Shown: in pieces, positions 1-6,836 of the stretch
Layout: each line of letters starts with the position of its first letter
How positions within the stretch are numbered: the stretch's first letter is position 1
Translations under genes and position numbers: made by a program
The notes under the pieces: generated by a model
What the model was told of the DNA's origin: nothing
Seen by the model: only the letters and a program-made list of their open reading frames with translations
The model's database searches: none
Source: Epulopiscium sp. Nele67-Bin004
Lineage (GTDB): Bacteria > Bacillota_A > Clostridia > Lachnospirales > Cellulosilyticaceae
Length of the DNA stretch: 12,297 nucleotides
Direction: 5' to 3'
Assembly (NCBI GenBank): GCA_002007315.1
Contig: LNZQ01000169.1
Location: 1 to 12,297, forward strand

Positions 1-2
1 GA

Positions 3-1355
3 GGAAGTAGACCTCTAAAGATAACAGTATTTTTGGCTTTTGCACTAATTATTAACGTTGCAGTATGGCTATTTCTTGATTTTAGTAATGCTACTCCTTT
101 ATTTATAAGTTATAATTTGCAATCTAGCATGGCAGATACTTATCAAGTTTTTTTTGGGGAAACTTCAGATTGGAATGAAGAATATTCCTCAAAGCAAGAT
201 TATTTAGAACCCAACAATGTTATCAGAATGAATTTTGAGATACCGTCCAATACTCAATATATTAGGTTAGATTTAGGAACTCAAGTAGGACATATTAATG
301 TTTCTGATATAGTGCTAAATTATAGAGGTCGAAACTCAGGTTCTTTAATTAGCAATATAGTAGAGGTTAATCAACTTGTATATCAGAGCGATGATAGTAG
401 TTTGCAAATAGAAAGTATTGGAGATGACCCATATATAGTTATAGCAGTTGAAGTAGGGGAATGGATAGCTGATATCAACTCTATACTCAATAATATAATG
501 AAAATTGCTGCTTTGGTAGTGATAAATATTGGGCTTATTGTGATTGCTATAAAGCGACGTCCAATTTTGGAGCTGGGTAGAGAAATAGCTAGTAGTAGAG
601 AACTAATTTGGAACTTGTCAAAGAATGATTTTAAAACTAAATATGCAGGTTCGTATTTAGGAATAACATGGGCGTTTATCCAACCAGTAGTTTCTATAAT
701 GGTATATTGGTTTGTATTTCAAGTTGGTTTTAGATCGGCACCAGTAGAAGACTTTCCTTTTGTATTATGGCTGATAAGTGGTTTAGTACCGTGGTTTTTC
801 TTCCAAGAGGCACTTATGAACGTTACAAATAGTTTTATAGAATATAGCTACTTAGTAAAAAAAGTAGTTTTTAAAATTAGCATACTGCCAATAGTAAAAA
901 TGATGTCTGCTTTATTTGTGCATCTGTTTTTTATACTTTTTGCAATTACAGTATTTATAGCTAATGGCTACTATCCAGATTTTTATACATTGCAAGTATT
1001 TTATTATATGGCTTGTTTGTTTATATTGATACTAGGAATAGGGTACTCAACTAGTGCTATAATCTTGTTTTTTAAAGACTTAGGACAAATTATAAGTATA
1101 TTTTTGCAAATTGGAATGTGGATGACCCCTATTATGTGGAGTTTTGATATGATCCCAGATAAATTTCAAATAATATTTAAACTTAATCCTATGTTTTATA
1201 TAGTAGATGGATATAGAAATTCACTCATAAATAAAATATGGTTTTGGCAAAATATTGGGATGACTATTTATTTTTGGGGGGTAACAATTTTTTTATTTGT
1301 ATTAGGAACGCTAGTTTTCAAAAAATTAAAGATACATTTTGCAGATGTGTTATAG
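3..1355 (+). CDS. Wzm-type ABC-2 polysaccharide export permease with extra extracellular domain (5' partial)
   Basis: Membrane subunit of an ABC-2 exporter that moves a lipid-linked polysaccharide across the cytoplasmic membrane, working with the ATPase encoded next. The frame is open to the left edge (codons from base 3, reading GSRPLKITVF before the TTG at 33), so the true start probably lies outside the window and TTG-33 is only the first in-window candidate. Numbered from that TTG, the order is: a membrane segment (about 1-17) behind a basic RPLK stretch; a polar domain (about 20-150), predicted outside the cell; a second membrane segment (about 155-173); then the ABC-2 core. The core begins with a family-typical amphipathic entry (LSKNDFKTKYAGSYLG) followed by about six hydrophobic spans with the usual W..P..W pattern. 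Ordinary Wzm proteins have only the core, about 260 residues; the N-terminal loop domain is an addition and resembles a module in the methyltransferase of this operon. The substrate is not known. Confidence 0.88.
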   Translation, partial: GSRPLKITVFLAFALIINVAVWLFLDFSNATPLFISYNLQSSMADTYQVFFGETSDWNEEYSSKQDYLEPNNVIRMNFEIPSNTQYIRLDLGTQVGHINVSDIVLNYRGRNSGSLISNIVEVNQLVYQSDDSSLQIESIGDDPYIVIAVEVGEWIADINSILNNIMKIAALVVINIGLIVIAIKRRPILELGREIASSRELIWNLSKNDFKTKYAGSYLGITWAFIQPVVSIMVYWFVFQVGFRSAPVEDFPFVLWLISGLVPWFFFQEALMNVTNSFIEYSYLVKKVVFKISILPIVKMMSALFVHLFFILFAITVFIANGYYPDFYTLQVFYYMACLFILILGIGYSTSAIILFFKDLGQIISIFLQIGMWMTPIMWSFDMIPDKFQIIFKLNPMFYIVDGYRNSLINKIWFWQNIGMTIYFWGVTIFLFVLGTLVFKKLKIHFADVL

Positions 1356-1360
1356 GAGGG
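1354..1360 (+). promoter_or_regulatory. Ribosome binding site of the ABC ATPase gene
   Basis: AGGAGGG starts inside the TAG stop of the permease gene and ends 7 bases before the ATG at 1368. It is a near-perfect Shine-Dalgarno sequence. The overlap with the upstream stop suggests that the two transporter subunits are translationally coupled. Confidence 0.85.
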
Positions 1361-1367
1361 ACGGCGG

Positions 1368-2588
1368 ATGTCTATTATCAAAGTTACAAATCTAAACAAA
1401 GTCTATAAACTTTATGATGAACCTATCCATCGTCTAAAAGAAGCATTTAGTATATCTAAAAAATCTTACTCTAAAGAATACTATGCACTAAATGATGTAT
1501 CTTTTGAAATTGAAAAAGGTGAAATTTTAGGTATAGTAGGAAATAATGGGTCTGGTAAATCAACCTTGTTAAAAATAATAACAGGTGTATTAAATCCAAC
1601 AAGTGGGATGGTAGAGATTAACGGTAAAGTTTCGGCATTGTTAGAACTAGGTGCAGGATTTAATGGTGAATACACGGGGCTTGAAAATATCTTTTTGTAT
1701 GGAACTATGATGGGAAAATCTAAAGAAGAAACTACCAATGAAGTTCAAGGCATACTAGATTTTGCAGACATTGGAGAATTTATTCATCAACCTGTAAAAA
1801 CTTATTCTAGTGGGATGTTTGCAAGGCTTGCTTTTTCAGTTGCAATTAATGTTCAGCCAGATATTTTGATAGTTGATGAAATTTTATCAGTTGGTGATCA
1901 AAACTTTCAAATTAAGTGTATGAAAAAAATGAAAGAGATGATGAGTGGGGGAACGACTGTTTTATATGTAGCTCATGACGTTAACTCGATAAAAAGGTTT
2001 TGTACAAAAGTTTTATGGCTAAAACAAGGGGTTGTGCAAGATTATGGTGATGTTGACCTAGTGACTGATAAATATTTAGACTTTTTAAAGGGTAAACTGG
2101 AAGAGCAAGAAGAAACAGAACAACCAAAAAACCAAAAAGATGAACTTGAACCTTTTTCTATGTTGGAAGGGCAAATTGCTGAAATAAAAAGCTTTACTAT
2201 TACAAATAGTAGGGGAGAGGCGATAAGCGAAGTTTCTCAAGATGAGCCATTACAAATTGATATAACTTATGATGTATATGATGATACATTAGAAAAAGTT
2301 GTTTTAGGTGTGGCACTTCGTAGTATAGATGAAGACTATGTATGTGGTCTAAATACTTTGCTCGATGGTTATCAAATACCATGGAAGTTTGGTAGAAATA
2401 AAATGACGTTGAAATATACATCAGGTATACTTGCTATTGGTGGGGAGTATTATTTTGATGTTGCACTGATGGAAGAAACAGCGACTGTACCTATTCAATA
2501 CTTAGCTAAGGAAAAAGTTATACGAGTATTAAATAAATACATTGGTGAAGGAAGATATATTATCCCTCATTATTGGAAAGGAGATTAA
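1368..2588 (+). CDS. Wzt-type ABC transporter ATPase with C-terminal glycan-recognition domain
   Basis: Nucleotide-binding subunit that powers export by the upstream permease. Visible motifs: Walker A GNNGSGKST (58-66), signature YSSGM (146-150), Walker B ILIVDE with D170/E171 followed by SVGD, and the switch histidine H203 in AHDV. The short spacing and SVGD ending are typical of the polysaccharide/teichoic-acid (Wzt/TagH) branch. After an E/Q/K-rich linker (about 240-262), residues about 263-406 form a beta-rich domain like the Wzt C-terminal domain, ending in the characteristic G.Y..PHYW stretch. In E. coli O9a this domain binds the capped non-reducing end and makes export depend on the cap; the adjacent methyltransferase is a natural candidate for making such a cap here (inference). 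At 406 residues it is close to the usual size of two-domain Wzt proteins. The start is fixed by a strong ribosome binding site. Confidence 0.92.
   Translation: MSIIKVTNLNKVYKLYDEPIHRLKEAFSISKKSYSKEYYALNDVSFEIEKGEILGIVGNNGSGKSTLLKIITGVLNPTSGMVEINGKVSALLELGAGFNGEYTGLENIFLYGTMMGKSKEETTNEVQGILDFADIGEFIHQPVKTYSSGMFARLAFSVAINVQPDILIVDEILSVGDQNFQIKCMKKMKEMMSGGTTVLYVAHDVNSIKRFCTKVLWLKQGVVQDYGDVDLVTDKYLDFLKGKLEEQEETEQPKNQKDELEPFSMLEGQIAEIKSFTITNSRGEAISEVSQDEPLQIDITYDVYDDTLEKVVLGVALRSIDEDYVCGLNTLLDGYQIPWKFGRNKMTLKYTSGILAIGGEYYFDVALMEETATVPIQYLAKEKVIRVLNKYIGEGRYIIPHYWKGD
2577..2583 (+). promoter_or_regulatory. Ribosome binding site deciding the methyltransferase start
   Basis: AAAGGAG lies 6 bases before the ATG at 2590, inside the last codons of the ATPase gene. 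It supports ATG-2590 over the in-frame TTG at 2542, which would overlap the ATPase gene by 47 bases and has no comparable site. Confidence 0.85.
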
Positions 2589-2589
2589 C

Positions 2590-4380
2590 ATGTCTAAATA
2601 TAATTTTGATTTTGATCCAACATTAGGAGAAAATTCTTTGACTAAACTAATAGATAGAATTGAACCTAATAGTACAGTTTTGGAATTTGGTCCAGCACAT
2701 GGGCGATTAACAAAATATCTGAGCGAACAAATGAACTGTGAAGTTACTATAGTAGAAATTGATGATGAAGCAGGGAATGAGGCAAGTACATTTGCCAAAG
2801 AAAGTTTTGTGGGTGAAGATGTAGGGAACATTGAAAATTATAAATGGGCAACCTTAATCGATAACAAGTTTGATTATATTTTATTTGCTGATGTACTTGA
2901 ACATTTATATTATCCACAAAAAGTTTTGGAAAAGGCTAAAGAATTTTTGAAGGATACAGGAGCAATATTGGTATCTATACCGAACATTTCACATCACTCT
3001 GTAATTATAGATTTGATACAGGATAAATTTGAGTATAGAGAAATTGGTCTTTTGGATAATACTCATATTAGATTTTTTACTAAACAATCGTTTGTGTCTA
3101 TGATTGATAAAATACCAGATCTTAAAATATCTGAAATAGATGCTACTTATTGTCAGGTTGGAAACAATGAATTTGGAAATAGTTATTCAGATTTAAACTG
3201 TCATTTACAAACGGGACTGCAACTGCTAGAAGAGGGTCATGTATATCAATATATTTTTGATATTAGAAAAAATTATGACACAGATATAGTAGATAATTTG
3301 AAGCCTAATAGCAATAAACAACTTACGGTTTATTTTGCAGATGATATTGAAAATTTAGATGAGAAAAACTCTATCTATATAAAGTGGGCAGGAAAAACTT
3401 TTAGTCAAGCGATTGATATAGAAGATAGTGAGCAAAATATCCACTTTATCAGAATTGACCCAATTGAAACAGTAGGAGTATTTAAAGTTAATGATATTAA
3501 GATATACTATAAAAATGAACAGGTAGCTTCAATTTTGTATGCGACTAATGCTAGTTTGAACATAGGAGAATTGTTTGTGTTTGATAATACAGACCCACAG
3601 ATAATTTATCAAATTTCTAGTGGTAAAGTAGATAAAGTAGAGATTGTACTAGAAATTTTAGATTTAAATATTTCTCATATGACAAAAAGAGTATGTGAAT
3701 TTATCCAAAATAATGGTACGGTAAGCAAACTGGAGCTACAACTAAAAGATAATCATATTAACAATTTAAATGAGCATATAGAAAATTTAGAGAGTGTAAG
3801 AGAGCAGCAGCAAGAGCAAATCAATACACTAAACAATGAATTGCAACTAAAAGATAATCATGTGACTAACTTAGATGAGCATATAGCAAATTTAGAGAGT
3901 GTAAGAGAACAACAGCAAGAGCAAATCAATACACTAAACAACGAAATGCAACTAAAAGATAATCATGTTACTAATTTAGATGAGCATATAGCAAATTTAG
4001 AGAGTGTAAGAGAACAACAGAACGAGCAAATCAATACACTAAACAATGAATTGCAATTAAAAGATAATCATGTATCTAACTTAGATGAGCATATAGAAAA
4101 TTTAGAGAGTGTAAGAGAGCAGCAACAAGAGCAAATCAATACACTAAACAATGAACTGCAACTAAAAGATAATCATGTTGCTAATTTAGATGAGCATATA
4201 GCAAATTTAGAGAGTGCAAGAGAACAACAGCAAGAGCAGATACAAAACTTAGAAATTAATTTAGTTCAACAACAAGATTTATATGATAAAGATACGAAAG
4301 CATTACAAGAACAAATTTTTAAATTAACTCAATTTTTGCATGAGTTACCAAAAAATAGGAAGAAGATAGGAGGCAAATAA
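2590..4380 (+). CDS. SAM-dependent methyltransferase with C-terminal repeat coiled coil; WbdD-like capping/length-ruler candidate
   Basis: 596 residues from ATG-2590. Residues about 1-200 are a class I methyltransferase: motif I VLEFGPAHGRL (30-40), an acidic strand end VEIDD (55-59) for the SAM ribose, FADVLEH (99-105), and a later LVSIPN strand, all as in methyltransferases of sugar pathways. Residues about 244-309 form a beta module containing FIRID...VGVFKVNDI, similar to the extracellular domain of the permease in this operon. Residues about 375-590 are a coiled coil containing five 35-residue repeats (383-557), ending in a basic tail KNRKKIGGK. Methyltransferase plus coiled coil beside Wzm/Wzt resembles WbdD, which caps O9a O-antigen and sets its length through its coiled coil; Geobacillus WsaE is a methyltransferase-glycosyltransferase relative in a Gram-positive. 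No kinase domain like that of WbdD is apparent. The methyltransferase fold is well supported; the cap/ruler role is inferred from architecture and context. Confidence 0.87.
   Translation: MSKYNFDFDPTLGENSLTKLIDRIEPNSTVLEFGPAHGRLTKYLSEQMNCEVTIVEIDDEAGNEASTFAKESFVGEDVGNIENYKWATLIDNKFDYILFADVLEHLYYPQKVLEKAKEFLKDTGAILVSIPNISHHSVIIDLIQDKFEYREIGLLDNTHIRFFTKQSFVSMIDKIPDLKISEIDATYCQVGNNEFGNSYSDLNCHLQTGLQLLEEGHVYQYIFDIRKNYDTDIVDNLKPNSNKQLTVYFADDIENLDEKNSIYIKWAGKTFSQAIDIEDSEQNIHFIRIDPIETVGVFKVNDIKIYYKNEQVASILYATNASLNIGELFVFDNTDPQIIYQISSGKVDKVEIVLEILDLNISHMTKRVCEFIQNNGTVSKLELQLKDNHINNLNEHIENLESVREQQQEQINTLNNELQLKDNHVTNLDEHIANLESVREQQQEQINTLNNEMQLKDNHVTNLDEHIANLESVREQQNEQINTLNNELQLKDNHVSNLDEHIENLESVREQQQEQINTLNNELQLKDNHVANLDEHIANLESAREQQQEQIQNLEINLVQQQDLYDKDTKALQEQIFKLTQFLHELPKNRKKIGGK
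3736..4260 (+). repeat. Five tandem 105-bp repeats encoding a coiled coil
   Basis: Units start at 3736, 3841, 3946, 4051 and 4156, each exactly 105 bases. The unit begins (L/M)QLKDNH and contains NL(D/N)EHI and ESVREQQ, ending TLNNE in the first four. Copies differ at only a few bases, except the diverged end of unit 5 (QIQNLEIN). As 35 residues are exactly five heptads, the coiled-coil register stays continuous. Ile/Leu occupy a and d positions in three heptads; one heptad is polar (R/Q) and one is L/K. Such near-identity favours copy-number change by recombination or slippage, and can also mislead short-read assembly. Confidence 0.95.
4368..4373 (+). promoter_or_regulatory. Ribosome binding site of the glycosyltransferase gene
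   Basis: AGGAGG within the last codons of the methyltransferase gene, 7 bases before the ATG at 4381. The ATG directly follows the upstream TAA with no gap, so translational coupling is likely. Confidence 0.85.
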
Positions 4381-6810
4381 ATGAGTAATTATAAAGGATA
4401 TATTGATATATTTGAAATTAATTCTAATGATGTTTTACAAATTGTGGGTTGGTGCATCTGTGATACTGCTGTCAATTATCGTCTAAACTTGGACAATAAA
4501 GAATTTATCTCTATCGTGCCACAATCAATGAGCAGAAAAGACGTTCAACAAGCACTTGAACTAGATAGAGAAGACATTGGAATTAAAGTTGAGTACACTG
4601 AAAATTGGGATAAATATAATACTATATCATTTGAAGTGGAAGTACAAAATACTTGGAATACATTAGACACAAGAAATATTTCTGATATAAAAACAATTGC
4701 TGAAAGTGTTACTATAATTAGCAATATAGATTCTATCCATATGGCTGAAACAAAAGTTGTAGTTAAGGGGTGGGCATTTAGTAGCAATGGTGATCAAGTT
4801 GAAGTGTCTACAAAAGAAAATACTGAAATTAGTAGAGGTCAGCGTGGAGATGTTAAACTTGCGTATAAAAACTTGCTTGAGCATGCTGATGTTGGATTTG
4901 AAATCAACTGTGATCCAAAGCAAGATAAGCTAAATATTACTTTTGTGGCAGGAGATATACAGAAAGAAGAAACTATATCAGTTAAATCTTGGCTTAAAAG
5001 AAATAAAAATGCAGATAGAAAAAATTTAATGGGATCTATTAATTTAGGAACAGTTAAAAAAGTTATCCAGTATGTGCAAAAACATGGGGTTCAAAAAACA
5101 TATGCAAAAATAAATAGTAAACTTGGAAATGTAAGCACATATGCAACTTGGCTTGATCGTCATTTGCCTAGTTTGGAAGAACTAGAAGTGCAACGCCAAA
5201 CAACTTTTGACTATACACCACAAATTAGTATAGTTGTGCCAACTTTTAATACTCCAAAGGGTTTTTTGATAGAGATGATAGAGTCTGTTAGAAACCAAAC
5301 GTATTCAAATTGGCAATTATGTATTGCTGACGGGGCAAGTGTTACACCAGATACAATTTCAGTTTTAAAATCCTACATAGAAAAAGATCCAAGAATTTAT
5401 GTAGATTTTTTGTCTGAAAACTATGGAATTTCTGGGAATACAAATAAATGTTTGGAACTAGCAACAGGTGATTTTGTAGGACTTTTTGACCATGATGACT
5501 TGTTAACTCCAAATGCTTTATTTGAAGTTGTAAAAGCTATTAATGAAAATCCTGAAGTTGACTTTATTTATAGCGATGAAGATAAAACAGATGAAAAAAC
5601 TAAAGTATTTTTTGATGCACATTTTAAGCCAGACTTTTCACCAGATTTGCTAAGAAGTCAAAACTATATTTGTCATTTTACTGTGTTTAGACGTGCATTG
5701 CTAGATAAAGTAGGTGTATTTAATAAGGAGTATGATGGAAGTCAAGACCATGACTTGATTTTACGACTTACAGAGCAGACAGAAAAAATTGTTCATATCC
5801 CAAAAATATTGTATCACTGGCGTGTGCATAGTGCATCAACAGCAGGTGGAATTGGAGCGAAAGAATACACAGTTGTTGCTGGAATTAAAGCTGTACAAGA
5901 TCATATTGATAGAATTGGACTTGAAGGAGACGTTTCAAAGGGGCAATTCCCAGGAACTTATAGAGTTGAATATAAAATAATTGATGAGCCAAGAGTATCT
6001 ATTATAATTCCAAATAAAGACCATAAAGAAGATTTGGAGTTATGTATTAAAACGGTTATAGAAAAATCTACTTATACTAATTATGAAATTATTGTTGTTG
6101 AAAATAATAGTGAAACACAAGAAATTTGGGACTATTATAAAGAAATCGAAAAATATGACAATATTAAAGTTTTAAGATGGGAACATGGGTTTAATTATTC
6201 GGCTATAAACAACTTTGGAGCTAAAGAAGCAACAGGTGAGTATTATATTTTGTTAAATAATGATATTGAGATGATTACCCCAAGCTGGATTGAAGAAATG
6301 CTTATGTATTGCCAAAGAGATGATGTTGGAATTGTTGGTGCTAAATTATATTTTGAAGATGATACAATTCAACATGCTGGAGTAATAATGGGTCTAGGAG
6401 GAGTGGCAGGTCACTCGCACAAATATTATCATAGAAATGATGTAGGTTATTTTCATAGGTTGAGTGTAGTTCAAAATCTAAGTGGTGTAACTGCTGCCTG
6501 TTTGATGATAAAAAAATCTATTTATGAAGAGGTTGATGGCCTGGATGAAAAGTTCCAAGTGGCTTTTAATGATGTTGATTTATGTATGAAAGTTAGAGAA
6601 AAAGGATATTTGGTAGTATTTAGCCCATATGTTGAAGCTTATCATTATGAGTCCAAATCACGAGGTGCGGAAGATAATCCTGAAAAGATAGCACGTTTTA
6701 ATGGGGAGATAAGTAGGTTTCATGACAAATGGGGAGTAACGTTAAGTGATCCATATTATAGTATAAATTTAACTTTAGATAGAGAAGACTTTAGTTTAAA
6801 TAATAATTAG
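4381..6810 (+). CDS. Glycosyltransferase with two GT2 (GT-A) domains and two N-terminal beta modules
   Basis: 809 residues, predicted cytoplasmic or membrane-associated; no clear membrane segment. Two short beta modules come first (about 1-95 and 98-205). Each has a GW core (W24; W131) followed by an R.DV element (R52..D54; R155..D157) and then (D/V)(I/V)G(I/F). After a linker, GT2 domain 1 starts at ISIVVPTFN (about 282), has the metal-binding acidic cluster DHDD (370-373) and QDHD (about 455-458). GT2 domain 2 starts at VSIIIPNKD (about 539), has LNNDIE with D628 and the late NDVD motif (D731, D733). Both active sites look intact. Two-domain GT2 enzymes of this layout are common in rhamnan, O-antigen and S-layer glycan clusters, where the domains add sugars in different linkages; the rhamnosyltransferase part of WsaE is one precedent. 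The sugar and linkage cannot be read from the sequence. It probably extends the polymer exported by the upstream transporter. Confidence 0.9.
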   Translation: MSNYKGYIDIFEINSNDVLQIVGWCICDTAVNYRLNLDNKEFISIVPQSMSRKDVQQALELDREDIGIKVEYTENWDKYNTISFEVEVQNTWNTLDTRNISDIKTIAESVTIISNIDSIHMAETKVVVKGWAFSSNGDQVEVSTKENTEISRGQRGDVKLAYKNLLEHADVGFEINCDPKQDKLNITFVAGDIQKEETISVKSWLKRNKNADRKNLMGSINLGTVKKVIQYVQKHGVQKTYAKINSKLGNVSTYATWLDRHLPSLEELEVQRQTTFDYTPQISIVVPTFNTPKGFLIEMIESVRNQTYSNWQLCIADGASVTPDTISVLKSYIEKDPRIYVDFLSENYGISGNTNKCLELATGDFVGLFDHDDLLTPNALFEVVKAINENPEVDFIYSDEDKTDEKTKVFFDAHFKPDFSPDLLRSQNYICHFTVFRRALLDKVGVFNKEYDGSQDHDLILRLTEQTEKIVHIPKILYHWRVHSASTAGGIGAKEYTVVAGIKAVQDHIDRIGLEGDVSKGQFPGTYRVEYKIIDEPRVSIIIPNKDHKEDLELCIKTVIEKSTYTNYEIIVVENNSETQEIWDYYKEIEKYDNIKVLRWEHGFNYSAINNFGAKEATGEYYILLNNDIEMITPSWIEEMLMYCQRDDVGIVGAKLYFEDDTIQHAGVIMGLGGVAGHSHKYYHRNDVGYFHRLSVVQNLSGVTAACLMIKKSIYEEVDGLDEKFQVAFNDVDLCMKVREKGYLVVFSPYVEAYHYESKSRGAEDNPEKIARFNGEISRFHDKWGVTLSDPYYSINLTLDREDFSLNNN

Positions 6811-6836
6811 AATTTAGAAAGGTAGGTTCATATAAG

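Noticed and set aside
2542..2589. Upstream TTG start for the methyltransferase
   Set aside because: It would overlap the ATPase gene, has no good ribosome site, and ATG-2590 has AAAGGAG at the right distance.
3736..4260. CRISPR-like or satellite array
   Set aside because: The repeats are 105 bases, contiguous without spacers, in frame and heptad-phased inside a clear gene, so they are coding repeats.
1481..4923. Several minus-strand frames of 73-100 codons opposite the transporter, methyltransferase and glycosyltransferase genes
   Set aside because: They are antisense to well-supported genes, show no conserved motifs and lack convincing ribosome sites.
6811..6836. Terminator or promoter between the glycosyltransferase and sulfotransferase genes
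   Set aside because: The 26-base gap has no hairpin with a T-run and is too short for a clear promoter; read-through is more likely.
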